A stretch of DNA of 33,788 nt from Priapulus caudatus (GCF_000485595.1 NW_014577098.1:319588-353375); one strand, 5' to 3'; counted from the first letter of the stretch, positions 1 through 11,290 are shown. Made by a program: numbers and translations. The notes: generated by a model not told the origin, from the letters alone.

Positions 1-730
1 TACTCATACTACGTCGAGAGGCTGGAGTCTGGAGAGTAAGAGAGCATAGCGTCGCCGACGAGAAAGACTGAGCGATCTGCGACACCGGCTAATTTGATCG
101 CGTCGCGTATGACCGCCCCGGTCCTGAATAGACGGTGTCTAGGCTTTGCGCCGGGGCTCATTCCGTAGCAGCGCAGTCATTGCGGTGAGTCGCGGGCTGA
201 GGACCGTTGTTGTCGTAGGATCGCAGTGGGATGTTCCGCGATCATCGGGTTGAAAACTTGCAGCGCTGATGATACAGGCACGATCTCCGGGCGCGGTTCA
301 TCGGAAGCCGTTTGTAGAGGCGTGGTTCGGTTTCGTTCACAGGGGTTGGCGCACCGTTGCGATGATTCGCGCACGTGTCGCAACGATTTGTATGGTGGAA
401 GGAGTTGAGCGAGAGAAGAAGCACGCGAGACAACGAAAATTAGCGAGAGAAACTAAGAACGAAAGAAAAGACAGAGAGAATAGAAATAGTCGAAAAAAGA
501 GAGATAGCTAGATTCAAATATTAAATACTGCAATAGTACAGTACCTAACAGTTCCAATGCACGCAGCTCGTTCTAGCAAGCGCGAGCTAATAATTGAAGA
601 AACTAAAAACGCTATACAAAGACACTCGAGCACCTCCGCATCGGTTCTCTCGTTCCCGCGAGTGTGAACCATGTTACTGATGTACGCATATTCAAATAAC
701 CTGACTGATAGTCAGAGAAACAGGATGGTT
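1..730. other. Low-copy sequence, no gene recognised
   Basis: Mixed-composition DNA with no tandem structure. The stretch from about 400 to 510 turns purine-rich on the plus strand. Short open frames of 60-80 codons exist on both strands, but none has recognisable protein character or splice context. It could be intron, UTR or intergenic DNA. Confidence 0.4.
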
Positions 731-949
731 GGACTACGACGAACTGAAGTGACTTGAGATGCCGCCAGCATTATGTACGTCGTTATCAAACACACGTCGC
801 ACTCGCTCACACCACATAACGCACATCGACACGCGCCACGCAACACACACACGGTGTTGTTCTTTGATTGGCGCGCGAAGCGCGCGCACAGCACACATTG
901 CTATGTCATTGTGATTGCCGCAGCAGGCAACGGTAGTAGTAGAAGCAGT

Positions 950-1300
950 CAGGCAGAATGGCAGGCAGTAAGGCGAGCATCGCAGCGACAAGAGGGGGAC
1001 GACGGCAGCAGAATGGCATGCAAGCAAGGCGAGCAGCCAAGGCGATGCATGAGGGACGTACAGCAGTGCAGATTAATTGCAGGTCAGCAAGGCTACAGGC
1101 AGGCGAGCATGGAGGGGACGACAAGGCAACAAGAAGGCAAAGCACAAGCGAGCACAGGCGAGCAGCTGAGGGGACGACAGCAGCAGAATGGCAGCAGCCC
1201 AAGGCGAGCAGTGCAGCGAGCATGAGGGGGACGGACAGGCAAGCAGAAAGGCAGGTCAGCAAAGCAGCAGTGCGAGGCGACATGAGGGACGAAGCAGGCA
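950..1300. repeat. Degenerate GGCGAGCA / GGGGACGACAGCAGCAGAATGG minisatellite
   Basis: Blocks such as AAGGCGAGCA, GCATGAGGGGGACG and ACGACGGCAGCAGAATGGCA recur at irregular spacings of roughly 40-60 bp. Both strands are open for over 130 codons here (plus strand rich in Arg, Gln and Ala), which is expected of a stop-poor repeat. I read it as an old minisatellite and not a coding region. Confidence 0.5.
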
Positions 1301-1319
1301 GGACCAGACTCAGTCTATA

Positions 1320-1750
1320 CATCCTTCACGCACATGCGCCTCTTCGTTCTCGTGTCATCGTGCGTAACAGTAAAACACTCAAACGAAGCCCTAAAGCGAA
1401 TTCATCTTACTTCCTCGATCTGCGTCATCTACGTCTTGCAGCTATTTGCTTCACGTGCTAGACGCACCATCTGCGGTAATTCTTTACTTTCGTTAGGTCA
1501 TAACGCTTTAGCGCGCAGCGCGAGTAAAACGACTTTTGTGCCGTCCAGACTCTCCAAGCGGTGTACACTCTTTAGCATAGTCGTTGAAGGATTTATAGTA
1601 AAACACGGCAAAGAAACATCCTACTGTTTAGGTTGCATGCATGTCAGAGCGATGTGATGAATTGGGGAATCGCGTTCACGGAATCTTAAGGACGGCTCTT
1701 TGCGATCCTGCCCGCGTGTGGTGCGTGCGCGGGTGATGCGGTACACATAG
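1320..1750. other. Low-copy sequence, nothing recognised
   Basis: No repeat period, RNA gene or convincing exon is visible. A 107-codon open frame starts at 1334, but it is Ser/Arg/Cys-rich without any recognisable motif and has no supporting splice sites. Confidence 0.35.
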
Positions 1751-1755
1751 TGTGC

Positions 1756-2080
1756 CTGTGCTTGTCACATCTGTGTTGTGTTGCGTGTGTGTTGCGTGCG
1801 TGCGTGCGTTGCGTGTTTGGTGTGTGATGTTGTGGTTTGTGTGTGTGTGGTTGTGTAATTATTTAGTGTATGTTTGTGTGTGTAGTGTGTTTGTGTGTGT
1901 GTGTGTTGTTTGTGTTGCTTGTGTTGGTGTTATTTAGTGTATGTGTGTTGTGTATGTGTATTTTGTGTGTGTGTGTGGTGTGTGTGTGTGTGTGTGTGGT
2001 ATTTGTGTGTGTGTGTGTGTGGTGTGGTTTGTTGTGTAGTGAGCAGCGTGTGTAGTGTGGTGCGTGGTGCGTTGTGTGAG
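1756..2080. repeat. Imperfect TG-rich tract
   Basis: About 320 bp of imperfect (TG)n with TGCG, TTTG and TGGTG interruptions. The tract gives Cys/Val-rich pseudo-ORFs on the plus strand and Thr/His-rich ones on the minus strand; neither is treated as a gene. Confidence 0.85.
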
Positions 2081-2232
2081 TAACGGTATAAGGGAATACA
2101 ACTCGCTACTAAATGCAAGCAAGTATGCACTAATAAGAAATACTTGTCTCAATACATCACATTGAAACGTCAGCTGAGTGTTCGTAAATTGTTTTAAAAT
2201 ATTGTGGTTTGATGAAGAGGAGAGAAAGGGAC

Positions 2233-2508
2233 TGACGATGACCAGAGAGGCGAGAGATAGAGAGAGAGAGGAGAGAGTAGAGAGAGAGGAGAGAGAAGAG
2301 AGAGAGAGCAAAATAAGAATATAGAAAGAGACATATCAGAGAGTAGAGATCGCGCGACAAAGCAGAACAGTAGAGAGAGAGAAAGAAGAGAGAAGAGAAC
2401 ATGAGAAAAAAGAGAGGAGAGAGAGAGAGAGAGAGAGATGAGAGAGAGAGAGAGTAGAGAGAGAGAGAGAGAGAGAAGAGAAGAGAGAGAGAGAGAGAGA
2501 ATAAACGC
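2233..2508. repeat. GA-rich purine tract
   Basis: (GA)n with occasional T, C and AA interruptions, purine on the plus strand. Just downstream (2530-2640), the motif CTCTCCTCTCCTCCCC occurs twice, plus a weaker third copy, at about 45-bp spacing. The ORFs here (Ser/Leu on minus, Arg/Glu on plus) are repeat translations. Confidence 0.85.
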
Positions 2509-2879
2509 TGCTCTCATCGGCAAACTGATGGATGTTCTCTCCTCTCCTCCCCGATCTTGGCCGCGCATGATGGGAGTTTCCTCTCCTCTCCTCCCCGCGA
2601 CGGTGGGATGTGGAGGTTTCTCTCCTCTTCCTCCTCTCGAGCAATGCGTACGAAAGCCGTCGTACCCACATTCTCTCGTTCGGCGAATTCTTTCGCGACG
2701 TTGTTTAGTCGCATTTTAAAGTTTCCAAAAGAAGTGTGGTATTTGGTATTATTAGTAAATGGCTGCTGTTGCTGCTCCGTATTTCACTTGTGGCGCTTTG
2801 CTCCCAGGGTGTGGCTCATCACTTGGCTTGCACTAGCTCTTGCCTACTGAATGCATAATAGGCGTGGCGCGTGATCACC

Positions 2880-3660
2880 CATCTATGCTATCTATCTATC
2901 TATCTATATATATATACTATTTTATTTATTTATCTACTATGCTAATAGACTATCTATAATCTATCTATCTATCTATCTATTCTATCTATCCTACTCTATC
3001 TAATCTATCTATAGACTCTAATCTATCTATCTACTATCTAATCTTATCCCTACTATCTATCCTATCTATCTATCTATTCATCTATCTATCTATCTATCTA
3101 TCCTACTATCTATCTATTATCTATCTATCTGATCATCATCTATCTCTACTTCTCCTATCTAATCTATCATGCTATTATCTATCATATCCTACTATCTATC
3201 TAGTTCTCTATCTATCTATCTATCGATCTATCTATACATCTATCTATCATCTTCGCTATCCTATCTATCTATCTATTTCTGTTGTGCTGCGTCGTCTGTC
3301 CATGTCTAGTCTATTCTCTGCTATGCTATCTGATACTATCTATCTATCTATCTTACTATCTATCTATCTATCTATCTATCTAATCTAACTATAATATCTA
3401 TCTATCATCTATCTATCTATCTATCTCTCTTATCTGCCTATCTATCTATGCTTTATCTATCGTATCCATGCTATCTATCTATCTTCTAGTCTATCTAAAT
3501 TTCTAATCTATCTATCTTATCTCATCTATCTTATCTAATCTGTCTGCTGTCTTCTGTCTATCTGTCTATCTTTTCATCCATCTCTATATATTTCTCCATC
3601 TATCGATTTATCTATCTATCTATCTGTCTGTCTGTCTATCTGCCTATTTATCTCTTTCAC
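2880..3660. repeat. Imperfect (CTAT)n microsatellite
   Basis: Nearly 800 bp built on CTAT with many single-base insertions and deletions (CTAAT, CTACT, CATCT) and short CTGT runs near the end. The noise is mostly indels, as also seen in the 31-bp satellite of this window. Confidence 0.9.
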
Positions 3661-4700
3661 GCCTTCCTCATCCCCTCCCCTCCGTTTTCTCTCTGCCTCG
3701 CGCTTTTGATCGGTAGCGTCTCTGCTGCTGCCCTTCGTTTCTCGACCGCGGCTTATCTCCGCTCCGTTACTCTCTCGCGGATGCTTGCCTCTGCCGTGTC
3801 GGCCGTCAGCTTCAATCAGCGCCCTCCACACCTCGCTACGGCCGACAAAAGCTGACCTCCGCCTGCACGACTAATGCAGCTACCCTTGACTGCGCGCGTA
3901 TGCGATTCAGTAGGATGGATGCTGGCCGTTGCGAACACAAGCAAAGAGAAGAGAAGGAGAAAAAAGAAGGAGAGGAGACGGGAGGGGAAGAAGAAGATAA
4001 TGAGGAGAAGGATAAAGAGAAGAAGGAGGAGGAGGAGGATGAGGAGGAGGCTGGAAGGAAGACTTTTTTTTGAAAATCGTGGCATGAATGAGAGTTTGAG
4101 TTCAAAGAAACCCGTGCGAGTGGAAATACGAGGAAGCGAGAGGGGAATAGAATAGGGGAATAGAAGACGAGAGGGAAAAGAAGAAGAAAAAGAAGGAGGA
4201 GACAGACGGCAATGACGTTTAGAAGGCAGTGCAACGAGTGACAGCTTAGATAGAGATAGACAGAAATAGGTAATAGACGTCTATGACAACTCACAAAGAA
4301 AGCGACATCATACGGTACCCAGCAGAGAAACTGGGTCAAGATGATGCCTGACAGAAACGGAGATGCTGATAGCAGGAAATGCGCTGAGAACTAAATGAGA
4401 AAGCCGCGAGTCACCACCACTCTCGCAAGGCATCGCGAGAGAGCCGAGAGAAAGAAATAATTGACCGATGTCAAGTCAGGAAACCCCTATCGAAGGTCAA
4501 CAGTTGGACAGAAGCTAACCAGATGTGTCAGCAAAAGGCAAGGATGGGGGCAGAGACCAAGCACCAGAAGCAGCATCGGAAGCCAACTAAGCAGCAGATG
4601 CTGTAACCAGGCGCACGGATTAATGATCAATCGATCGACAAGGTGAGATAAGGTGAGAGGCAGGAGGAAGTGGGTCAAGTGAACTGGACAAAATGGATTA
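3660..4700. other. Low-copy sequence with a purine-rich core
   Basis: 3945-4060 and 4125-4205 are AGGAGA-like purine-rich stretches; the rest is mixed sequence. No exon, RNA gene or tandem unit is recognised. Open frames on either strand are low-complexity (Leu/Ser/Phe on minus, Arg/Lys on plus). Confidence 0.4.
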
Positions 4701-5105
4701 TGAGCGACAGCGAGAGATAGAGAGAGGGGAAGAACGAGAGAAGAGAGGGAGAAGAGAGAGAGAAGGAGCGAAAGAGGAAATAGGTGCATACGATATATAG
4801 AGAGGGGAAAGGGGGAAAGTTCGCGAGAAAGAGAGAGACAAAGAAAGAAGGGGAAAGATGGTGAGAGAGAGTGAGTGAGTGTGAGAAAAGAAGAGGGAAA
4901 AAAGAGACAGACAGACAGACAAAAAGAGAGAGCAATGGAGAGAGGGGGGATGGAGAGAGAGAAAGACAGAGCGAAGGGGCGCGCGAGAGAGAAAGAGAGA
5001 GCGCGCGAGAAAGAGAACGAGAGAGAGAAAAGTGGAGCGAGCGAGGGAGAGAGAGAGAAAGAGAGGGGAGAGCGTACGCGAGAGAGTGAGAGAGGGGGAG
5101 AGCTC
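4700..5105. repeat. GA-rich purine tract
   Basis: About 400 bp of imperfect (GA)n with GACA (4909-4920) and GCGC interruptions. The 217-codon minus-strand frame is Ser/Leu/Phe/Arg low-complexity translation of this tract. Confidence 0.85.
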
Positions 5106-5260
5106 GGCAGGCAGTGATGCGCCGTGGCCATCACGATCATTACTGAACAATTATCAACGCTAATATCGCAACGACTATCAATAGTCGAGTTTGCCGCCGG
5201 TCACGTGATTACCTTCTGCAGACGACCATCGTCCCAATTATAGAGGCGATGGTTTAGGTA

Positions 5261-5550
5261 CTATGTGTGTGCGTGCCTGCGCGTGTGTGCGCGTGCGCGT
5301 GCGTGCGTGCGTGTGCGTGTGTGCGTGCGTGCGTGCGCGTGCGCGTGTGCGTGTGCGTGCGTGCGTGCGCGTGCGCGTGTGCGTGTGCGTGTGCGTGTGC
5401 GTGTGCGTGCGCGTGTGCGTGTGCGTGTGCGTGCGCGTTACCGTGTGCGTGTGCGTGCGTGTGTGCGCGCGTACGCGTTCGCATGCGTGCATGCATGCCC
5501 GCACGCGCGCGCGCGTATGTGTGTTGTGTGTGCGTATATGTGTGTAGGCT
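5261..5550. repeat. GTGCGT / GCGTGT alternating purine-pyrimidine tract
   Basis: Nearly pure alternating purine-pyrimidine DNA (GTGCGTGTGCGTGCGC...) of about 280 bp. All frames on both strands are largely open (Val/Cys/Arg or Thr/His/Ala), a composition artefact. Such sequence is a classic candidate for left-handed (Z) DNA. Confidence 0.88.
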
Positions 5551-5749
5551 TAGAATTAGGGCGAGAGTTAGTGAGTTAGTCTGTAGGCTATTTCCGCGCA
5601 ATTAACAGAAGCAATAAAGGAAAGATGTTCTCTGCAGCCTCGTCGTTGGATGTATACTGAAGAAGGCAGCCACGCTAGTGTGCAGTATGGCTTCTTATGG
5701 TAAAGGTGTCGCGTTGATGCTACACAACGCCTACTACCCAGGCCGGGAA

Positions 5750-5990
5750 AGGAAGGTATCTGTAGGCGGTTAACGGAAGATATTTGTAGGTGGCTGGGGA
5801 AGGTATTTGTAGGTGGCTGGGGGAAGGTATGTGTAGGAGGCTATATGAAAGTTTACGTGGGTGGCTAAGATAAGGTATCTATATGTAGCTAGGGAAAGGT
5901 ATATGTAGGAGGCTAGAGAAAGGTCGTTGTAAGAGGTTAGGATAAGCTATATGTCGGAGGCTGGAGAGAAAAGTCATTGTCGGTATCTAG
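5750..5990. repeat. Degenerate ~25-bp minisatellite
   Basis: About nine diverged units built on GAAGGTATTTGTAGGTGGCT, at spacings of 23-29 bp. Copies become more diverged toward 5990 and lie just upstream of the 58-bp array. Confidence 0.7.
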
Positions 5991-6061
5991 AAAGAAGATT
6001 TAAAAAGCAGACGGACGTAGAGCTTTTGTGGAAGGTAGGAGAGAATGATGATGGTCACCTC

Positions 6062-6635
6062 CGCAGAAACCTGACGGATTCGTCGGTATTCGTGGAAGGC
6101 TGGGAGGAATTGTAAGCTCTACAGAAAGCTGACGGGTTCGTCGGTATTCGTGGAAGGCTGGGAGGAATTGTAAGCTCTACAGAAAGCTGACGGTTTCGTC
6201 GGTATTCGTGGAAGGCTCTGATAAATTGTAACTTCTACAGAAAGCTGACGGGTTCGTCGGTATTCGTGGAAGGCTCGGAGGAATTGTAACTTCTACCGAA
6301 GGCTGACGGGTTCGTCGGTATTCGTGGAAGACTCGAAAGAATTGTAATCTATACAGGAGGCTGACGGGGACGTCGGTATTCGTGGAAGGCTCAAAGAAAT
6401 TGTAACTTCTACAGAAAACTGACGGGTTCGTCGGTATTCGTGGAAGGCTCAAAGAAATTGTAACTTCTACAGAAGACTGACGGGTTCGTCGGTATTCGTG
6501 GAAGGCTCGGAGGAATTGTAACTTCTACAGAAGGCTGACGGGTTCGTCGGTATTCGTGGAAGGCTCGGAGGAATTGTAACTTCTACAGAAGGCTGACAGG
6601 TTCGTCGGTATTCGTGGAAGGCTCGGAGGTATTCG
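6062..6635. repeat. 58-bp tandem repeat, about 10 units
   Basis: The core CTGACGGGTTCGTCGGTATT recurs with a spacing of exactly 58 bp in the best-preserved part (for example 6481 to 6539). Each core is followed by a CGTGGAAGGCTCGGAGGAAT block and a TGTAACTTCTACAGAA block. Units differ by a few substitutions. The minus strand is open for two stretches (6177-6452, 6467-6682), but 58 is not a multiple of three, so the repeated peptide shifts frame between units. Not considered coding. Confidence 0.92.
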
Positions 6636-6639
6636 GAAA

Positions 6640-6662
6640 AAAATGCCAAAAAAAGGCATTTT
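6640..6662. other. Short perfect hairpin
   Basis: AAAATGCC and GGCATTTT form an 8-bp stem around an A7 loop, immediately after the last 58-bp unit. It may simply mark the edge of the minisatellite; no function is implied. Confidence 0.45.
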
Positions 6663-6664
6663 CT

Positions 6665-7425
6665 AGAGACGAAATAGTGCAACGGTGAACAATTGCGGAG
6701 GCTTACTGTTGTACACCTCCTATAGACGCTGCATGTGTCATCTCGTTATTTCCGATACAACGATGTGCGTTATGTCGTGCAACAACGCCATCAGTGTCCT
6801 CGCGCGATGAGGTGGTGCAATGGCGCCTCTTGACGGCCATAATATTCCTGGCGTAACATACGGCAGTAAACGTAGATTTCATATAAATGTATATATGCAT
6901 ATATATATATATACATACATAAACACACACACACACATATATATATATATATGTATGTATGTATGTATGTGGTTTATTGCTGCAGTTACGGCTGCATTAA
7001 TAGGCAATCACGCGCTGACTCGCGATTGTTCCTGAGCGCTTAACACGTGGACGTATGACGACCCGCTCACACTGCAGCTCTCCATTTGAATTTCAAACAG
7101 GCTAAGATTAGAACGAATATATAAAAAACTCGCGCGACTGTTTAGTCGCTCTTTATGACGACAATCTGAAATCAAGTGCGCGCCTCACAGACGTGTCGCC
7201 ATGCCGACATTGATTTACCATCGCCGCAGATTTAAAAACCGTCATCTTCTCTCCGCCGATCGCATTTCTCCGGCTAACAGACCTTCTCTACTTGAACGTC
7301 TTCCGCTGTGCACGCGCACTGTATGCTATAACTTATGTCGCTAGCTTCGTCGGTTTGAAGGGTCTGCAGGTGGAAAGCCACTGTAAGCTGTGGTTAGAGG
7401 CAACGTGGCGCATGATTGCTGAGAC
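6665..7425. other. Low-copy sequence with a TA/CA/TGTA microsatellite
   Basis: 6895-6972 holds (TA)n, (CA)n, (TA)n and (TGTA)n in succession. The rest is mixed sequence. A TATAAAA element occurs near 7120, but nothing around it supports a promoter. No gene recognised. Confidence 0.45.
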
Positions 7426-7428
7426 GCC

Positions 7429-7585
7429 CACGCACGCACGCACACGCGCACACACGCATGCACGCACGCACGCACACACGCACCCACACGCACAACACGC
7501 CACACACACACCACGCACGCACGACGCACGCACGGCACGCACCCACGCCACGCACGCACGCAGACGCACGCACACAACACCCAAA

Positions 7586-7621
<36 letters not shown>

Positions 7622-7640
7622 CACAACACACACACACAGC
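7429..7640. repeat. CACG / CA-rich tract
   Basis: (CACG)n passing into (CA)n, with a pure CA stretch near 7588-7620. Open Thr/His/Arg frames on plus and Cys/Val on minus are repeat translations. Confidence 0.88.
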
Positions 7641-7679
7641 TCCGCACGCCAAGAGAGGTCAACACGTTTCATTCCATGG

Positions 7680-7880
7680 TTAATTCTTTTTTCTTCTTAT
7701 ACTTCTCATTATTGGTTTTTTCGACTTCTTCTTCTTCTTCAATCTTTTCATTTTCCTTCTACCCATCCTCCTTCTGCTGCCCCTCTTCCCTCTCCTCGTT
7801 ACCCACTTATCACATTATTTTCCTCGTTCTCCTCTTTCACCTCCTGCCCTCATCATTCTCTCTCCTCGTCCTTCTTGTCC
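7680..7880. repeat. Pyrimidine-rich tract
   Basis: CTT/CCT-rich on the plus strand, without a fixed period. No exon recognised. Confidence 0.55.
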
Positions 7881-7945
7881 TATACGATGATTTGGGAAGA
7901 TGAATTAGAATGTGGTTAACCTGTGACATTCTGGTACCAAACTGG

Positions 7946-8010
7946 TATATATATATATATATATAATATATATATATATATTATTATATATATATATATT
8001 ATCATATAGC
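7946..8010. repeat. (TA)n tract
   Basis: Imperfect TA dinucleotide run with ATTATTATA breaks; strongly self-complementary. Confidence 0.85.
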
Positions 8011-8087
8011 ATTCGTGTGAAACAGCTTCGCGGAGCTAGAGGCACCGATGCCTACGTAGAAACACTCAACGTTCACGTTGACGAATC

Positions 8088-8220
8088 TCCGAAATTTTAT
8101 TTCTTCTATAGGTTTTTTTTCGAACGACTTTCCCGAAATTGACAAACAAAAAAAATTCAGTACCCGCCACAAATTCTATTTATTCTATGGGGTTTTATCG
8201 AACAAATTCCCCGAAAAGGG
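8088..8220. repeat. Diverged direct duplication, ~80 bp apart
   Basis: Two copies share the order AAATT(C/T)TATTT.TTCTAT, GG.TTTT.TCGAAC, then TTCCCCGAAA or TTTCCCGAAA. They lie at roughly 8091-8140 and 8172-8218. This looks like an old local duplication or the remnant of a tandem repeat. Confidence 0.55.
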
Positions 8221-8229
8221 CGGGGAAAA

Positions 8230-8440
8230 AACTGCCGTACGCGCCGCGTTTGCAATTTGCTCTCGACTAATTTCGCGGCTGGCTAATGACGATACGGGAC
8301 TAGACTAGCGCACACACGGCGATGCTATGCCACCAGGCACGCTCTGTTTGCTCGGCGTGCGCGCGCCTATTTGCTCGTACTTCTTGCAGTTCCGCAGCGA
8401 AAAGAAAACACTACTCTTTTCTACCAGCCCCCTACCCATA
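8230..8440. other. Short low-copy stretch
   Basis: Mixed sequence between the duplication and the C-rich minisatellite. No feature recognised. Confidence 0.35.
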
Positions 8441-8950
8441 CAGATCCCACCAGCCTCCCCTACCCACCCAGCCTCCCCCACCCAGGCCCCACAAGCATCC
8501 CCCACCAGCCCTTACTATGCATCCCCCCACCCACAGGCATCCCCACCCAGCCCCACCAGCATCCCTACCCAGCCCCACCAAGCTCCCCACCACCCCACAG
8601 CATCCCACCCACCCCCGTCCCCCCACCCAGGCCCCACCAAGCATCCTCCACCACCCAGTCTTCCCCCACCCAGGCCCCACCAAGATCCCCACCCACCAGC
8701 CCCACCAAGCATTCCCCTCCCACCCAGCCCCTACCAAGCATCCCTACCCACCAGCCCCACCAAGCATCCCCACACCCAGCCCACCAAGCCTCCCCTACCC
8801 CACCAGCCCCACCAAGCATCCCCTTACCCACCCAGGCCCCACAAGCATCCCCTACCCACCCAGCCCCACCAAGCATGTCCCCTCCCACCAGCCCCCACAA
8901 AGCATCCCCCACCCAGCCCCACCAAAGCATCCCCCACCCACCAGTCTCAC
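8441..8950. repeat. C-rich minisatellite (CCCCACCAAGCATCCCC family)
   Basis: About 500 bp built on CCCCACCAAGCATCCCCTAC and CCCAGGCCCCAC blocks with variable spacing of about 20-30 bp. All three plus frames stay open for about 240 codons (Pro/His/Thr/Ser), and the minus strand is Gly/Trp-rich. Three simultaneously open frames show this is repeat composition, not a proline-rich protein. The minus strand has many G-runs with quadruplex potential. Confidence 0.85.
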
Positions 8951-9089
8951 CCATGCCTCACGAACCGCACACGGCAGCGCCTGCAATCCAACATTCACAT
9001 TTCTTATATATGTATATGCGTCCTATATGCCTCTCTATATACTCCTCGCCGCGATCGCAAAAATTAATTACTAACTTCGTTAATTTTTC

Positions 9090-9400
9090 GTTATAATTCG
9101 CTATGAATGTGAAACGCCAGATAAATGAATCGCGCGCGCCGCGGCGACGTAATCTATCACAAAAGATTTTGCACCTGCCGCGCGCGGCGCGTGAGGCAAG
9201 AAGTGGGGCGCGCATAGAACACCGAATTGTCTCTTCTTTCTGCTATACTCTTTCTCTCGCCCGAAGTTCGCAACGATTTATCGAACGTTTAAATTTAATT
9301 TGCGAGGCGGTTCGGTCGCGCGATTGATATTTTATATAGGCGTCGGTTACCGTGGCGCTATAGTTCGCTTGCTGTGCGTGTCGTTAGCAGTAAGGGGCTA
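9090..9400. other. CpG-rich low-copy stretch
   Basis: Unusually CpG-dense for this window (CGCGCGCGCCGCGGCG near 9131 and GCCGCGCGCGGCGCG near 9177). No transcription unit can be assigned. Confidence 0.3.
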
Positions 9401-9404
9401 TTCA

Positions 9405-9592
9405 CGCGTTGCTCACACACAACCGCGCGCGCCACACACACAACGCAGCGTGCACACACAGCACGGGCAGCACGCACAGGCGCAACACGCGCGCGCACAC
9501 ACACACGCACGCGCACGCACACACACACAAACACAACACACACACACACAACACACAACACACACACACACCACACACACACACCCAACACC
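9405..9592. repeat. CA-rich tract
   Basis: Imperfect (CA)n with CACG and ACACAAC interruptions. The 132-codon plus-strand frame is Thr/His-rich repeat translation. Confidence 0.87.
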
Positions 9593-10000
9593 TACAAGCG
9601 GTTCGTTACGTGTTCGCACCGTACTTACACTGTATATCCAACTACGTCTGTGCACGCTGTTGGTAGTGTTCGCACTAGAACACACAAATTAACTGTCTCA
9701 CAAGTCATTCGCGGGAATTTGCTCTGCAATCGTAAATGTGAATCTGTAATCGGTTATATCTATTACAAATAGATTACATGTATCACATATAGTTACAGAC
9801 GGATGTACATCTGTTGAAATCATGTCCACATCTGTATATAGTATATATTATATGTATATATATATATATAATATATATATATTATATGTAATATATTATA
9901 TATATATACACGTAAGAATTACATGTACCTGTATTAGAGATTTTGATATCGTGTATAGTATCTTGCTCGCTAACATGCATTACTAGTTACGAGCCCTTCT
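9592..10000. other. Low-copy sequence with an AT microsatellite
   Basis: 9838-9911 is an imperfect (TA)n/ATATT tract. The rest, including a run of GATTACA-like words at 9760-9800, is unassigned. Confidence 0.45.
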
Positions 10001-10004
10001 TCTC

Positions 10005-10125
10005 CTCCGGCTCCTCCTCCTCCTCTTCCTCCTCCCCTTCCTCCTCCTCTTCCTCCTCCTCTTCCTCCTCCTCTTCCTCCTCCTCTTCCTCCTCCTCTTC
10101 CTCCTCCTCTTCCTCATCTTTCGCC
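10005..10125. repeat. 12-bp repeat (TCCTCCTCTTCC)n
   Basis: About eight to nine near-perfect copies. The plus frame gives poly-Ser and the minus frame gives a poly-Glu run of about 40 residues inside a 109-codon open frame starting at 10316. The flanks of that frame show no recognisable protein motif, so a real acidic-tract protein cannot be supported. Confidence 0.85.
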
Positions 10126-10389
10126 TCGTCGTTCTTCGTCCCGCTACACGCTGCAGCGTTATGTAATTGCGTAAACACTCGTATAAATTTGTGTCTATTA
10201 GTCACGATTTTACGACAGTCGCGGCGAGAGAGCTTGATTCGAGATTTCTCCGTCGTTGCGGTGAGGCACACTCTTGGGCAGATATGTCGATAATTTCTTA
10301 GTAGGGGCGAGGACAAAAACCTTTAAAAAAGAGGGCAACCCTTTCAATGCTGGCTGTAAGTTCGACAATATTTTACCAATGCTGGGTAG

Positions 10390-10579
10390 TGGTAATGAGA
10401 GAGAATGTGGCGAGGGAGGGTGAAGGGGAAGGGAAGAGAAGGGGAGAGAATGTGAGGGTAGAGGAGGAATAAGAGAAATAGCGAGTGAGTGGGAGAAAGG
10501 GAGGAAACAAGAAAACACAGGGAGACTGTGTGTGAAACAGACGTAAGACATAATGACTGCGGGAGAAAGAGAGAGAGAG

Positions 10580-10664
<85 letters not shown>

Positions 10665-10870
10665 TACGACGAGAGAGAGAGAGAGAAGGAAAGAAAGAAA
10701 CAAGAAGGAGAGAGGGGAGAAAGAAGGACGGAGAGAAAAACAGAACAAATAGAGACAGCGAAATCAGAAAGACGAGAGAGCGAGAGAAAGAAGATAGAGA
10801 GACAGAGAGAGACAAGAGAGGGCAGTGAAATAGAAAGAAAGAGAGAGAGAGAGGGGAGAGGAGAGGGAGA
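10390..10870. repeat. Purine tract split by perfect (GT)40
   Basis: GA-rich sequence flanks an uninterrupted GT array of about 80 bp at 10583-10662. The perfection of this GT run contrasts with the noisy CTAT array and 31-bp satellite. Long frames across it (up to 242 codons on minus) contain a His-Thr run from the GT array and are not genes. Confidence 0.88.
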
Positions 10871-10937
10871 GCGCGAAGTTGGAGCGAGCACTCGTGTCGA
10901 TCGTCCTCGTATGTTTTCCCCCTAGAAAGACGTCCCA

Positions 10938-11209
10938 ACCCATGTGTCTGTTAGTATCCATGTGTCTGTTAGTACCCATGTGTCTGTTAGTACCCATGTG
11001 TTTGTTAGTACCTATGTGTCTGTGAGTACCCATGCGTCTGTTAGTACCCATGTGTCTGTTAGTACCCATGTGTCTGTTAGTACCCATGTGTCTGTTAGAA
11101 CCCATGTGTCTGTTAGTACCCATGTGTCTGTTAGAACCCATGTGTCTGTTAGAACCCATGTGTCTGTTAGAATCCATATGTCTGTTAGAACCCATGTGTC
11201 TGTTAGTCA
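10938..11209. repeat. 18-bp tandem repeat, about 15 units
   Basis: Unit ACCCATGTGTCTGTTAGT with few substitutions (AGAACCC, ATCCATA). Because 18 is divisible by three, both strands stay open: plus Ser-Val-Ser-Thr-His-Val, minus Met-Gly-Thr-Asn-Arg-His. A shorter array of the same unit lies at 11850-11973. Confidence 0.93.
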
Positions 11210-11290
11210 GTTAGCTGTGGACTCGTCATAGCAGCAATGCTGCCGCGCGCTGCCAGAAACGAGCGATAATCGCTGAAACAATCTGTATGC

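Noticed and set aside
5238-5605. Cys/Val or Thr/His-rich frames on both strands
   Set aside because: All six frames are largely open because of the GTGC repeat. The same applies to the tracts near 7.5, 9.5, 12.6, 18.4 and 21.6 kb.
7110-7170. TATAAAA near 7120 as a promoter
   Set aside because: No downstream gene or initiator context; such words are expected by chance in AT-rich DNA.
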